In this document: one piece after another, positions 1 through 10,510 of the stretch
Layout: each line of letters begins with the position of its first letter
Numbering within the stretch: the stretch's first letter is position 1
NCBI RefSeq assembly: GCF_947500695.1
Contig: NZ_CANMSS010000013.1
Span: 62,001-126,000 of the forward strand
Source of the DNA: an uncultured Pseudoteredinibacter sp.
Lineage (GTDB): Bacteria; Pseudomonadota; Gammaproteobacteria; Pseudomonadales; Cellvibrionaceae
Reading direction: 5' to 3'
Length of the DNA stretch: 64,000 nucleotides
Notes under the pieces: model-generated
The model's database searches: none
What the model saw: the letters and a program-made list of their open reading frames with translations, nothing else
What the model was told of the DNA's origin: nothing
Made by a program: the position numbers and the translations under genes

Positions 1-35
1 TATACTTAAATGCTAATAGGTCAGGAGCGCCTAGC

Positions 36-2198
36 ATGAAAAATGATTCTAAAAGTTTTGCTTTAACCGTACGCAGCAACCCGTTCATGGCGGCGTTGAT
101 TGCAGCTCTGGTGGCATCGCTTATCGCTATGGCGGTGAGCTTTTATTTACTCCAGCGCGATGCTGGAAAAGACCAAGAGCAGCTCCAGTTAACCGCTGAA
201 TTACGAGCTTTATCGTATCGACTGTCGTCGTTGTCCCGAGAATCTACCTCCGGTGATGAGAAGGCATTCTCTGAGCTGTCTAAGGTGGTTGCCACCATGG
301 ACAGTACTTGGCAGACAGTACGAACTCAGGATGAAAGCAACCGCACTATGATGGCGGCTGAGTACGCGGCCTTTGATAGCGTTTGGCAGCGTGTGAAGTC
401 AAACTCGCGAACGATTGTTAACAATAAAGACACCATTATCTTCCTCAATGATGTTGCAAACACTCTTAACCAGTCGCTTCCAGAGCTGCAGGCAGAGCAT
501 AACAACATTGTAGAGATTCTTTTGGAAAGTAACGCACCGGCGGATCAGGTGGCGGTAGCCCAGATGCAGTCTTGGCGTGCGGAACGTATTGGTCGAAACG
601 TAGATAAGATGCTTCGCGGTGGTTCCGATGCAATGGAATCAGCGGATCAGTTTAACCTCGATGCAAACTTGTTCGGTAAAGTTCTTTCCGGCATGAGTGA
701 CGGCGACGTTGCGATGAGTATTTCGAAGGTAACCGATACCGATGCAATCGAAAGTTTGGTGGAAATTAAAGAGCTTTTTGATTTCGTAAGTTCCTCGGTA
801 AAAGAAATCTTTGAGGCATCACCTTCACTGTTTAAGGCCCGTCAGGCGTCTGATGCGCTACTGGATGACTCCCCAGTATTGCTAGAAACCTTGAGTGATT
901 TAACCGACGGTATTGCAACCGCGTCTGAGCAGCGTCAACCAAACAACACCACCATTGCTGTGATTGCATTCATTGGCGTTGTACTGTTGATCGTAATTGG
1001 TGCTCAGCTACTGAGCAGCTCTCGTAAGCGCTTAGAAGAATCCGCTGCGGCGAACGATCGTAACCAGCAGGCGATTCTGCGATTACTTGATGAACTTGCC
1101 GACCTCGCTGATGGTGACTTGACCACCTCCGCAACGGTAACGGAAGACTTCACCGGGGCCATTGCGGACTCGGTTAACTACGCGATTGACCAACTTCGTA
1201 TTCTGGTATCCCGAATCAATACCACCTCAACCAGCGTATCGTCAGCGGCACAAGGTACACAGCAAACGGCGCTGCACCTCGCTGAGGCATCCGAACACCA
1301 GGCGCAAGAAATTGCCGGTGCATCGGCAGCGGTAAATGAAATGGCGGTAACCATTGACCAAGTATCTGTAAACGCCGCCGAATCAGCGGGCGTTGCGGAG
1401 CGATCGGTAACGATCGCTAACAATGGTGCGAAGGTGGTACAGAACACCATCACGGGCATGGATACGATTCGTGAGCAGATTCAGGACACCTCAAAACGTA
1501 TTAAGCGATTGGGTGAATCATCCCAGGAGATTGGTGATATCGTAAGCTTGATTAACGACATTGCCGACCAAACCAACATTCTTGCATTGAACGCCGCGAT
1601 TCAGGCATCGATGGCGGGCGACGCCGGTCGAGGTTTCGCGGTGGTAGCGGACGAGGTACAGCGATTGGCGGAACGTTCTGCTGCGGCAACCAAGCAGATT
1701 GAAGGCCTGGTAAAAGCGATTCAGAACGATACCAACGAAGCGGTAACCTCGATGGAACAAACCACGACTGAGGTGGTTAAGGGTGCGCGCCTAGCACAGG
1801 ATGCGGGTGTTGCACTGGAAGAAATTGAAAACGTATCGTCTAGCTTGGCGGAATTGATTCAAAGCATTTCGAACGCTGCACGTCAGCAGGCTTCATCAGC
1901 TGGTCACATTTCTAATACGATGAACGTGATTCAGGAAATTACCTCGCAAACCTCATCGGGTACCAGTGCAACGGCACAATCAATTGGTAACTTGGCTGAC
2001 ATGGCGACCGATCTACAGGATTCGGTTGCGGGCTTTACCTTACCCGAAGGCATGCGCATGGATTCGGCAAATGAAGATGATGTGGTCTTCTCCGAGGCCG
2101 ATGATGCCGATGTGGAAATCAGTTTAGATGATGTTGATGGCTTAGATGCATCATTGGATGAAGAAGAACAAACCTTGGAAGTCGCTGGTAATCAGTAA
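36..2198 (+). CDS. pilJ: PilJ, type IV pilus methyl-accepting chemoreceptor
   Basis: Inner-membrane chemoreceptor that feeds the Pil/Chp kinase controlling twitching motility and, in Pseudomonas, cAMP signalling. The 720-residue protein has a first membrane helix at about residues 16-42, a periplasmic helical region, a second helix at about 305-325, a HAMP-like stretch and a cytoplasmic coiled coil. The conserved signalling tip (DQTNILALNAAIQA) lies near residue 510. The C-terminus is a strongly acidic tail, longer than a plain MCP end. An SD-like GGAG lies 8 bases before the ATG. It is the first complete gene of a five-gene run (pilJ-pilK-chpA-chpB-chpC); pilG, pilH and pilI would be expected upstream, outside the window. 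The assignment rests on signalling-tip sequence and gene order. Confidence 0.93.
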   Translation: MKNDSKSFALTVRSNPFMAALIAALVASLIAMAVSFYLLQRDAGKDQEQLQLTAELRALSYRLSSLSRESTSGDEKAFSELSKVVATMDSTWQTVRTQDESNRTMMAAEYAAFDSVWQRVKSNSRTIVNNKDTIIFLNDVANTLNQSLPELQAEHNNIVEILLESNAPADQVAVAQMQSWRAERIGRNVDKMLRGGSDAMESADQFNLDANLFGKVLSGMSDGDVAMSISKVTDTDAIESLVEIKELFDFVSSSVKEIFEASPSLFKARQASDALLDDSPVLLETLSDLTDGIATASEQRQPNNTTIAVIAFIGVVLLIVIGAQLLSSSRKRLEESAAANDRNQQAILRLLDELADLADGDLTTSATVTEDFTGAIADSVNYAIDQLRILVSRINTTSTSVSSAAQGTQQTALHLAEASEHQAQEIAGASAAVNEMAVTIDQVSVNAAESAGVAERSVTIANNGAKVVQNTITGMDTIREQIQDTSKRIKRLGESSQEIGDIVSLINDIADQTNILALNAAIQASMAGDAGRGFAVVADEVQRLAERSAAATKQIEGLVKAIQNDTNEAVTSMEQTTTEVVKGARLAQDAGVALEEIENVSSSLAELIQSISNAARQQASSAGHISNTMNVIQEITSQTSSGTSATAQSIGNLADMATDLQDSVAGFTLPEGMRMDSANEDDVVFSEADDADVEISLDDVDGLDASLDEEEQTLEVAGNQ

Positions 2199-2240
2199 GA
2201 CGAAATAGGGGTGAACGAGGTCTCTTAAGATAACTGTTAA

Positions 2241-3110
2241 ATGTCTTGGTCTTTACAAGTATCCAGCGGATTGAGCGATTTAGAGTTTAATCGCTGGCGA
2301 AAATTATTAGAAAAAAGAGCAGGGATAGCAGTTGGCGAACAGCTTCGCAGTATGTTGCAGGTGCAGATTAATCAGCGCATGCAGGCGATAGGTTATAGCG
2401 ACTACTCGGCTTATTACGAGTTTGTGCATAGTGGCCTTGGCGGTCGTTTAGAGCAGGCTCTATTGATTGAAAAACTGGTGGTCAGTGAAACCAGTTTTTA
2501 TCGGCATCGGCCATCGTATGATTTTGTAAATTCTGCATTTGCGCAGTTTTTAGAACGCCGACAAGCGAATGCATCAATGGCTTGTTTTGATGTTTGGAGC
2601 ATAGGCTGCGCCAGTGGAGAGGAGCCTTACTCACTAGCAATGGGTTTTGAAGATCAGCTGGCTGGTCGCGAGTTGTATGGCTCTGGGTTTTACAGCATTG
2701 TGGCTACGGATATTAGTCACAGGGCCATCGCGCAAGCACGCAAAGGTGAATACGGCAGAACTAGGTTCGATACCGTGCCGGATGAACAAAAGCAGCACTA
2801 TTTTGAACAGTTAAAAGATGGGCGTTATCGAGTAAAGCCCGCGTTGGCAAAAAGTATCTGTTTTAGTCAGGCCAATATTGTTGATATCGACACAATGCCG
2901 ATAGTGAAAATGGATCTAGTGTTTACGCAAAATATGTTGGTGTATTTTCGTAAGCCCCAGCGCCTAAGAATATTAGATTACATCGCCGAGCGCTTAAAGC
3001 CAGGTGGCTATTTAGTGCTTGGTTTGGGCGAGGTAACCAAGTGGCACAATCCGCGCATGCAAGTGGTGGATGTCGGTGCTGTGCAGGTTTACCAGCGCAA
3101 TAAAGAATAA
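2241..3110 (+). CDS. pilK: PilK, CheR-type protein-glutamate methyltransferase
   Basis: SAM-dependent methyltransferase expected to methylate glutamates of PilJ for adaptation. The 289 residues contain the small N-terminal CheR helical domain, with the segment VVSETSFYRH near residues 80-90. The SAM-binding motif SIGCASGEEPYSLAM lies near 120-135 and the FTQNMLVYF motif near 229. Position between pilJ and chpA is the usual Pil/Chp order. The SD before the ATG is weak (a purine stretch in TTAAGA), and the gene ends immediately before the chpA leader, so translation may depend on the upstream message. Confidence 0.93.
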   Translation: MSWSLQVSSGLSDLEFNRWRKLLEKRAGIAVGEQLRSMLQVQINQRMQAIGYSDYSAYYEFVHSGLGGRLEQALLIEKLVVSETSFYRHRPSYDFVNSAFAQFLERRQANASMACFDVWSIGCASGEEPYSLAMGFEDQLAGRELYGSGFYSIVATDISHRAIAQARKGEYGRTRFDTVPDEQKQHYFEQLKDGRYRVKPALAKSICFSQANIVDIDTMPIVKMDLVFTQNMLVYFRKPQRLRILDYIAERLKPGGYLVLGLGEVTKWHNPRMQVVDVGAVQVYQRNKE

Positions 3111-3128
3111 TTGGGGATACTTCCTACT

Positions 3129-6100
3129 ATGGAAGAAAAAAGAGACTTAACAGCACTGGATTGGGTACTCGGTGAAATTTCCGAGTCCCTAAATCAATCC
3201 CGGCAAGCACTGGAAGCCTATATGGGCGATGTGCAGGATGCTACCCAGCTGCGATTCTGTCTAACACATTTGCATCAGGTCTACGGCAGCTTGCAAATGG
3301 TTGAGCTTGAAGGCCCAACCATGTTGGCTCAAGAAATGGAGCTGCTTACCCAAGAGATGCTTAATGGTGCTGTGGCAGCCGATAATACAGTTGCCAATAC
3401 TTTAATGCGTGCCATCGTACAGTTGCCGCTGTTTCTACAGCAGATACAGCGTGGTACGGGTTTCCATTCTTCAGCGGTATTTCCCCTCGTTAACGAACTG
3501 CGTGCGGCACGTGGTGATTCGCTCATTATTGATTCTGTGGGCTTTAAGCCTGATCTGTCGGCGCTGCAGTTACGTTTCGGTACGGCGCCTAAGCTGCTAG
3601 CTGATCAAGATCATTTTCTAGCGGTAGCTAAAAAGCTACAGCAGATGTTCCAGTTTGCTGCGGCCAGTGTTCTGCGCGGCATGAATGTAAAAGATAATCG
3701 CGATTATCTAAATAAAATTTTTCTTCGCTTAAAGGCTATTAGCCAAGCGAGCCCACGATTACAGCAGTGGGATATTGCCAAGGCTTGGTTAGACAGCCTA
3801 AGCAATGAAGATCTTTCTTCAGGCTTGGCAGTGCGCGCATTAATGCGTCATTTGCATCGTGACATCAAACTGATCTCCCAAAAAGGTGTGCCAGCTTTAA
3901 ATGTAGCGCCTAACCAGGAGTTATTGCGTACCCTATTATTTTATGTGGCTTGTAGTACGGAATCATCCGATGCTATTCGCGCCGTACGTGAGCGCTATGC
4001 CCTCGATCAAGCCTTTGGGGGTAATGATCAGGCGACTATCTCCAGTGTGTCTGAACCACAGCTCGATACGATTCGTTCGGTGACCAAGGCACTGAAAGAA
4101 GAGCTGGATGAAATTAAACAAACCTTAGAAAAGTTTAGTGAAGACAGCGGTGAAGCTCACTCCCTAGAAGATATGTTGCCGGTATTCCAGCGCGTTGCGG
4201 ATACCATGATGGTAATGGGCGTTAATGAGCTGCCAAAACAAGTTAATCAAATAGAAGAGTCGTTGCGCCTAAAGCTGCGTGATGGTGACTTACACGGACA
4301 AGAGTTGATGACGCTGGCGGAAGACATTCTGCATGTTGAGCATCAGCTTGAAGCTATTGCAAGCTCTGGTCGATTACAAGAAACAGTTGACAGTAAAACG
4401 CTTGCCGCATTAAGAATCGATGACGCCCAGCAGGCTGTAGTACAAGAATCTTACAGTCGCTTAGAAACCGTAAAGCAATCTATTGTTGAGTATATTGCCT
4501 CGCAGTGGGATGTCACCCATCTGCAAGAAACCCCAGCTCTGTTAAAAGAAATTGCGGGTGGTTTAGCGATCATTCCACTGCAGCGTGCTGCCAATATTCT
4601 ATACACCGCCGCACGATATATTGACGATAAGTTGCTGATAGGCGATGCCGGTGCGCCGCAGTGGGTAGAGTTAGATACTCTGGCAGATGCTATATCCAGT
4701 GTTGAATACTATTTGGAAAAACTGCGTTCTGGTGTTGATAACACCGAAGATCAACTACTCGAAGTTGCCGAAGAAAGTTTGGCGAATTTGGGCTATGCCG
4801 TAGTTGAGATTCAGTATGTCGAGCCAGAAAAAGAAGCAGCTGCTGTAACTGATCATCAAACTCAGCATGATACGCCAGCCGTTGTTGGAGAAGTTGTTGA
4901 GCAGGTCGTTGAAGATCTAAACGCGGCAAATGAAGAAATTGATCTAGCGGAAACAAATACATTCGCTTCCGTCCCATCCTCGGTGCAGCAAGATGATGAC
5001 GAGGATGAAGATGAAGTCGATAGCGAAATTCGCGAGATCTTTATTGAAGAAGCGGCGGAAGTTATTGAATCTATCGATGATTACTTCCCGCGCTGGGCAA
5101 TGGATTTCTCTGATCAAGAATCGCTGGGCGAGTTCCGACGCGCATTCCATACCTTAAAGGGCAGTGGCCGATTAGTAAAAGCCTTCAGCATTGGTGAGTT
5201 GGCTTGGTCGGTAGAGAACATGCTTAATCGCATTATCGATGGTGCGATTGAGCCAAACGAGCAGCAAGTTAGTTTGATTAATCGTGTTCGCTCACATTTG
5301 CCTGGTCTGGTTGAAGCCTTTGCCGCGGAAACAGCGGTAGAAAATGAAGCGGAGTTGCAGCAGCTGCAAGAATGGGCAGCGGTGCTGGCCGATGGCGGCA
5401 GTGTTATTGGTTTGGATGACAAGCCAGAAGCTGAGGAAAATACTGAAGAAGAGCAGGCGAGCGACTCAACTGCTGATGAAAGCGATACTGCTGTCTCAGC
5501 TGATGATGCCGAGCCACTCAGCCAAGAAGACGAAGAACGCGAAGAGGAATACCAGCTTTGGGGAATTTTTGTGTCCGAAGCTGAAGGTCATTTGTATGAA
5601 GTGGGCCGCTTTAACGAGCGCATGCTGGCAGCCGCCCCTTTATATGAGGCACCGAGTGATCCAATGCAGCGTGCCTTGCACACCTTGAAAGGTAGTGCCC
5701 ATATGGCAGGTGTTACCGAGGTGGCCGAAATCGCAACGCCGCTGGAAGGCCTGGCCAAAGAAATGCGTAACTATCAGGTTGTTTTGAACCAAGATAGTTT
5801 GCAGCTATTTGTCGATGCCCGTGAATATATTCAAGCGGCTCTAGAGCAAATTAAAGCGCGCCAAGAAATTCAAATTCCAGAAAAAGATATGTTCTTGGCT
5901 CGCGTTGCCGAGCAGTACGAGCTTAATGTTGGTCACCTGATTCACCAAGAGCAGGATTCACCACTAGGCTCTGCAGATCCAAGTAAGCTCACCGCCTTTA
6001 TGGCCGGTGGAATGGATTTGTTGCTTGATGCTGATCGCCTATTGGTGAGCTGGCGTGCGGGTGGCCCGGCCGCCGATGTGGCAACCATTAGTACCGAATT

Positions 6101-8966
6101 ACATGCATTGCATGAGGCTGCCGAGCAGGCACGTTTGCCGCAAGTGGCGCAATTAAGTGAACAGCTATTAGCGGTTTACAAACATGTGCCAGCAGATGCT
6201 GAAACCTTTGATGCTGAAGTTTTGGGGCACTTAGAACAAGGTCATGAATGTATTCTGGATATGCTCGATGCCGTAGCGGCAACCCAAGAGCTGCCGTTGC
6301 CAAGTGATGAGCTGGTAGCCGCCTTGGAATCTGATGCGCAAGGCCTAGATATACCCGAGGTAAGCGAGCCAGTTGCCGATGTTGATGATGGTGAAACTGA
6401 AGTTGCTGAGCAGGAAGTGGTTGAACCAGAAGCCGCCGAGCTAGAAGCAGCAGAAGAGGTTGAAGAAAAGGTCGACAGCGAGCCTGAAAGCGAAACGGAA
6501 GTCGAAGCCGTTGATGAAGGCACTGAAGAAGTTGCAGAGGTTCAAGAAACGTCGGCCGCACCAGAAGTTAGCGAGCGTGAAACCAGTCAGTACATTAAAG
6601 GTTTATTGGATGCGGCGGCTGCCAAGCCTTCTCAAGTAGTAGAAGAAGTAGACGCTGAAGACGAAGTTGATCCCGAAATTCTAGAAATCTTCTACGAAGA
6701 AGCCGAAGAGCAAATCGAAGAGATTGAAGAAGCGGTACACGATTGGGAAGAAGCGCCCAATGATCATCAGCATGCCGATGAGCTTAAGCGTATTTTGCAC
6801 ACCTTGAAAGGTGGTGCACGTTTGGCGGGTCTGTCGACGCTGGGCGATTTAGCGCATGATTTCGAAACTTATCTCATTAATAACTCAGAGCAAGCCAGTA
6901 AAGACCCCCAGTTCTTTATTCAGGTGCATGAGTATCAAGATCGCCTAATCAGCAAAATCAAAACTACCACTGATGATGCTGCTGCCGTAGAAGTTGTTGA
7001 AGAAGAGACAGAAGAGCAAGCGCCTAAAGAAGTTGCTGTTGTTGAAGCTGAACAGGTGCAAGTGCAAAGCCAGGCGCCGGTACAAGGCGAGCAAAATAAG
7101 CTGCAAGTTCAACGCAGCGCGCCGCAAGAAGTTATTAAGATTCCAGCCGATCTTCTTGAAAGCTTGGTTAACCTCGCTGGTGAGACCTCGATCTCCCGTG
7201 GCCGAATGGAACAGCAGGTATCCGATTGGGGTCAATCGCTGGATGAAATGAACTCCACCATTATGCGTTTGCAAGAGCAGCTGCGACGTTTGGATATCGA
7301 AACCGAAGCCCAGATCTTGTTCCGTCAGGAGCAGTTGCAGCAGCATGAAGATTTCGATCCGCTGGAAATGGACCGCTACTCTCAGTTGCAGCAGCTATCG
7401 CGCTCATTAACTGAGTCGGCTTCTGACTTATTGGATTTAAAACATACGCTATCTGATAAGGCGCGAGATGCCGAACAGCTACTACTGCAACAGTCGCGCA
7501 TTAATACCGATTTGCAAGAAGGTTTGATGCGTTCGCGAATGGTACCTTTCTCTCGCATGGTACCGCGCTTACGCCGTATTGTTCGTCAGGTATCAACCGA
7601 GCTAGGCAAGCAAGTTAACTTGCAGATGGAAAATATCGAAGGTGAAATGGATCGCTCGGTACTTGAGCGCATGGTTACGCCTTTGGAGCACATGCTGCGT
7701 AATGCGGTGGACCACGGTATTGAATCAGCCGAAGAGCGTGCCGCCGAAAACAAAGCGCCGCATGGTCGCATCGTATTAAGTCTAACCCGTGAGGGTGGCG
7801 ATGTTCTATTGCGCTTGGCTGATGATGGTCGCGGTATTGATCTAGAGAAAGTTAAGGCCAAAGCTATTGAGCGCGGCATGATGGCCGCCGATGCCCAGCT
7901 GAGCGATCGCGACATAATGCAATTTGTTGTGCAGGCGGGTTTCTCTACCGCTGAATCGGTGACTCAAATTTCGGGCCGCGGTGTTGGTCTTGATGTTGTA
8001 AGTAGTGAGATTAAACAACTTGGCGGTGCGGTTACTATTAACTCACAGCAGGGCCAAGGTACTGAATTCTTAATTCGCCTACCGTTTACGGTATCGGTAA
8101 ACCGCGCCTTGATGGTGCAGATTGGCGACGACTCCTACGCCTTACCATTGAACACCATCGAAGGTATTGTGCGCGTTAGCCCGTTCGAGTTAGAGCATTA
8201 TTATCAAGATCCCCAAGCACGTTTTGAGTACGCCGATGAGAACTATAAGGTTCGTTATCTTGGCGAAATGCTTGGCACTGGCGCTAAGCCAAAACTGGAA
8301 GATCAGATTCTTCCGCTTCCGGTCGTGCTAGTAAGAACCACCGAACATGTGGTTGCGATTCAAGTAGATTCCCTGATGGGTAGCCGCGAAATCGTGGTGA
8401 AAAGTCTTGGCTCGCAGTTTGCGGGTGTGCAGGGTTTATCCGGTGCAACTGTTATGGGTGATGGTAGCGTGGTTGTTATTATCGATCCTGTGGCCTTGAT
8501 TCGTCGCCAAGCAGCCATGAGTTATCAGCCGCAGCTGCTGAGTGAAGAGCCTGCTTTACCAAGCGGTGAAAACGACGAAATTACCGTAATGGTGGTGGAT
8601 GATTCTGTAACGGTACGTAAGGTAGCTGGCCGCTTCTTAGAGCGTCAGGGTTATCGCGTTATTACTGCTAAAGATGGTATGGAGGCACTGAAAGTTCTGC
8701 AGGACGAAATCCCGGCAATCATGTTGCTGGATATCGAAATGCCACGTATGGATGGCTTTGAAGTTGCCAAGAACGTACGCGGTAGTCGTCGCTTGCAAGA
8801 CCTGCCTATTATCATGATTACCTCTCGAACTGGTGATAAGCACCGCGAGCGCGCCATGGAACTTGGTGTGAATAAATATATGGGTAAGCCGTATCAAGAA
8901 GAGGCTCTGCTAGAAAATATTAATGAGCTGATTGGCATTGTTCCGCGAGCGCTTGAGCAAGCTTAA
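3129..8966 (+). CDS. chpA: ChpA, hybrid chemosensory histidine kinase with several Hpt domains
   Basis: CheA-like kinase that takes input from PilJ and passes phosphate to PilG/PilH-type regulators. About 1945 residues. N-terminal helical regions look like degenerate Hpt domains. Three canonical Hpt motifs follow: HTLKGSG near residue 672, HTLKGSA near 850 and HTLKGGA near 1222. They are separated by long acidic Glu/Val/Ala-rich linkers. Then come the dimerisation helices, a HATPase domain (N-box with AVDHGIE near 1525), a CheW-like domain at about 1655-1790 and a C-terminal REC domain with the phospho-acceptor in LLDIEMP near 1867. It is shorter than Pseudomonas aeruginosa ChpA, which has more Hpt domains. 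I prefer ATG 3129 over TTG 3111, because the TTG abuts the pilK stop while a GGGGA purine run precedes the ATG. Confidence 0.93.
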   Translation: MEEKRDLTALDWVLGEISESLNQSRQALEAYMGDVQDATQLRFCLTHLHQVYGSLQMVELEGPTMLAQEMELLTQEMLNGAVAADNTVANTLMRAIVQLPLFLQQIQRGTGFHSSAVFPLVNELRAARGDSLIIDSVGFKPDLSALQLRFGTAPKLLADQDHFLAVAKKLQQMFQFAAASVLRGMNVKDNRDYLNKIFLRLKAISQASPRLQQWDIAKAWLDSLSNEDLSSGLAVRALMRHLHRDIKLISQKGVPALNVAPNQELLRTLLFYVACSTESSDAIRAVRERYALDQAFGGNDQATISSVSEPQLDTIRSVTKALKEELDEIKQTLEKFSEDSGEAHSLEDMLPVFQRVADTMMVMGVNELPKQVNQIEESLRLKLRDGDLHGQELMTLAEDILHVEHQLEAIASSGRLQETVDSKTLAALRIDDAQQAVVQESYSRLETVKQSIVEYIASQWDVTHLQETPALLKEIAGGLAIIPLQRAANILYTAARYIDDKLLIGDAGAPQWVELDTLADAISSVEYYLEKLRSGVDNTEDQLLEVAEESLANLGYAVVEIQYVEPEKEAAAVTDHQTQHDTPAVVGEVVEQVVEDLNAANEEIDLAETNTFASVPSSVQQDDDEDEDEVDSEIREIFIEEAAEVIESIDDYFPRWAMDFSDQESLGEFRRAFHTLKGSGRLVKAFSIGELAWSVENMLNRIIDGAIEPNEQQVSLINRVRSHLPGLVEAFAAETAVENEAELQQLQEWAAVLADGGSVIGLDDKPEAEENTEEEQASDSTADESDTAVSADDAEPLSQEDEEREEEYQLWGIFVSEAEGHLYEVGRFNERMLAAAPLYEAPSDPMQRALHTLKGSAHMAGVTEVAEIATPLEGLAKEMRNYQVVLNQDSLQLFVDAREYIQAALEQIKARQEIQIPEKDMFLARVAEQYELNVGHLIHQEQDSPLGSADPSKLTAFMAGGMDLLLDADRLLVSWRAGGPAADVATISTELHALHEAAEQARLPQVAQLSEQLLAVYKHVPADAETFDAEVLGHLEQGHECILDMLDAVAATQELPLPSDELVAALESDAQGLDIPEVSEPVADVDDGETEVAEQEVVEPEAAELEAAEEVEEKVDSEPESETEVEAVDEGTEEVAEVQETSAAPEVSERETSQYIKGLLDAAAAKPSQVVEEVDAEDEVDPEILEIFYEEAEEQIEEIEEAVHDWEEAPNDHQHADELKRILHTLKGGARLAGLSTLGDLAHDFETYLINNSEQASKDPQFFIQVHEYQDRLISKIKTTTDDAAAVEVVEEETEEQAPKEVAVVEAEQVQVQSQAPVQGEQNKLQVQRSAPQEVIKIPADLLESLVNLAGETSISRGRMEQQVSDWGQSLDEMNSTIMRLQEQLRRLDIETEAQILFRQEQLQQHEDFDPLEMDRYSQLQQLSRSLTESASDLLDLKHTLSDKARDAEQLLLQQSRINTDLQEGLMRSRMVPFSRMVPRLRRIVRQVSTELGKQVNLQMENIEGEMDRSVLERMVTPLEHMLRNAVDHGIESAEERAAENKAPHGRIVLSLTREGGDVLLRLADDGRGIDLEKVKAKAIERGMMAADAQLSDRDIMQFVVQAGFSTAESVTQISGRGVGLDVVSSEIKQLGGAVTINSQQGQGTEFLIRLPFTVSVNRALMVQIGDDSYALPLNTIEGIVRVSPFELEHYYQDPQARFEYADENYKVRYLGEMLGTGAKPKLEDQILPLPVVLVRTTEHVVAIQVDSLMGSREIVVKSLGSQFAGVQGLSGATVMGDGSVVVIIDPVALIRRQAAMSYQPQLLSEEPALPSGENDEITVMVVDDSVTVRKVAGRFLERQGYRVITAKDGMEALKVLQDEIPAIMLLDIEMPRMDGFEVAKNVRGSRRLQDLPIIMITSRTGDKHRERAMELGVNKYMGKPYQEEALLENINELIGIVPRALEQA

Positions 8967-8968
8967 CG

Positions 8969-9988
8969 ATGAAGCGAAATTTGCAGGGCTTAAAGCTGGG
9001 TGTTATTGCTAATGATGATGCCAGCCTAGAGGGCTTTAACGACTTGCTAGCCGGTTTAGGCTGCAAGTCTATTTTTGCAGATACCTTGTCGAATATAGAT
9101 TGGCAAGGCGAAATCAATCAGCTGCAAGCCGATGCCTGGATTGTATGCGTAAAAGATCATGACGATGATGCTTTGGCCGATTGGTTGGCCGAGCAAAGTT
9201 GTGCCTTGATGTTGGCCGATGAAGATATCCCCAAAAAAGATTCAGCGAGCTTCGGCGAGTGGCGTCAGCGTTGGATGCAAAAGTTGCATAAGCTTCGCCA
9301 AGGCGAAACCCAAGTAGCCCGTTGGCCAAAGCAACTTTGGATTCTTGGTGCTTCAACCGGCGGCCCAGAAGCGGTAAGCGAATTTCTCGCCGCACTGCCC
9401 GATGGTCTAGATGCAGGCTTTATTTATATACAGCACAGCAGTGTGGCCGGCGTTCCTCTGATTCGTCAGGTGGTCGAAAAACACAGCCCTTACCCAGTAG
9501 AAATTGCCGAAGCCGGTCAAGCGGTTGCCGCTGGCAAGGTGCTGATGTTGGGCGCTAAAAAACGCCTGCTGTTAAACTCTCAAGGCATGTTAGAAGCCGA
9601 TGGGCGCGCATGGGCCAGCGATTTTTCACCGAGTATCGATCAGTTTGTTTACTCGGCCGCGACCAAAGTGGCGGCAATAAATAGCTGTCAGCTGGGTGTG
9701 ATTATATTTAGTGGTATGGCTGGGGATGGCGCCGAGGCCTGTCGTTTCGCACAGCAGCGCGGTGCGCAAATTTGGGTTCAGAGTCCTGAGTCCAGTATTA
9801 GCCCTTATATGCCAATAGCGGCTGCCGAAATCGCCGAGATCGAATTTAGTGGCAGCCCTAAACAGTTAGCAAAAAATATTAGTCAGCAGCTCAGTGATGT
9901 ACAAGTAGAGGTGCAAGCCGCCGAACGGGTCGAGAACCAAGCAGGCGAGCAAATACCAGCAGCAAAATTAGATAAGGTCGCCAGTTAA
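8969..9988 (+). CDS. chpB: ChpB, CheB-type protein-glutamate methylesterase
   Basis: Removes methyl groups from PilJ, opposing PilK. The 339 residues have a poorly conserved N-terminal third with no recognisable REC aspartate signature. The C-terminal CheB esterase domain starts near residue 110. The catalytic triad can be seen: Ser in GASTGG (about 128), His in YIQHSS (about 155) and Asp in SGMAGDGAE (about 252). Absence of a receiver domain is usual for ChpB and suggests it is not controlled by direct phosphorylation. The ATG lies two bases after the chpA stop, consistent with translational coupling. Confidence 0.9.
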   Translation: MKRNLQGLKLGVIANDDASLEGFNDLLAGLGCKSIFADTLSNIDWQGEINQLQADAWIVCVKDHDDDALADWLAEQSCALMLADEDIPKKDSASFGEWRQRWMQKLHKLRQGETQVARWPKQLWILGASTGGPEAVSEFLAALPDGLDAGFIYIQHSSVAGVPLIRQVVEKHSPYPVEIAEAGQAVAAGKVLMLGAKKRLLLNSQGMLEADGRAWASDFSPSIDQFVYSAATKVAAINSCQLGVIIFSGMAGDGAEACRFAQQRGAQIWVQSPESSISPYMPIAAAEIAEIEFSGSPKQLAKNISQQLSDVQVEVQAAERVENQAGEQIPAAKLDKVAS

Positions 9989-10005
9989 GGTCTGGAGTAA
10001 TTTTT

Positions 10006-10476
10006 ATGGAACAACTTGCCCAAGAACGCCCCACAGAAGTCCCCAGTCTTGCGGTGCCGGTGGCTGGCTTTACACTATTATTACCGACTATTTCAGTAGC
10101 CGAAATGGTACCGTATCGAAAATCTCGTTTTATCCCAGCTGAGCAAGAAAGCGTAGGTTATATTGGGCGCTATGAGTGGCGAGATCAGCAAGTGCCTTTA
10201 CTGTCTTTTGAAGAGTTAAATGGCTTACCGCGCGGCGAGGTTTCTGGCTATAACCAGGTGGCGATCATCAATGCTACGGGCATAAGTTCTGAACTGGCCT
10301 ATGTGGCCGTGATTGCCCAGGGTATTCCCCATGTAGCACGAGTAACACCCGAAGCAATTCAAGAGTTACCCGATGCTCCTGATTTTCCCTATGTGAAAAT
10401 GACCGTTATCGTTGATGGCCAAGAAGCGGCCATTCCCGATGTGCCCGCTTTAGAGGCGATGGCGGCCGAGCTTTAG
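10006..10476 (+). CDS. chpC: ChpC, CheW-like coupling protein
   Basis: The 156-residue CheW-fold protein is the last gene of the Pil/Chp operon. In Pseudomonas, ChpC is an accessory coupling protein that can link additional receptors to ChpA. Visible features are a beta-rich core (VPVAGFTLLLPTISVAEMV near residues 16-35), a GYIGRYEWRDQQVPLLSFEELNG segment typical of CheW near 48-70, and no catalytic residues. The SD GGAG precedes the ATG by about 10 bases. It is followed at once by a hairpin and T-run, marking the operon end. Confidence 0.85.
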   Translation: MEQLAQERPTEVPSLAVPVAGFTLLLPTISVAEMVPYRKSRFIPAEQESVGYIGRYEWRDQQVPLLSFEELNGLPRGEVSGYNQVAIINATGISSELAYVAVIAQGIPHVARVTPEAIQELPDAPDFPYVKMTVIVDGQEAAIPDVPALEAMAAEL

Positions 10477-10510
10477 ATACTGGCAATAAGTATCGAGCTA
10501 ATTTCTTTTT

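Noticed and set aside
3329..8897. Long open frames opposite or inside chpA
   Set aside because: They lie antisense or out of frame to a clear domain-rich protein and have no SD or family match.
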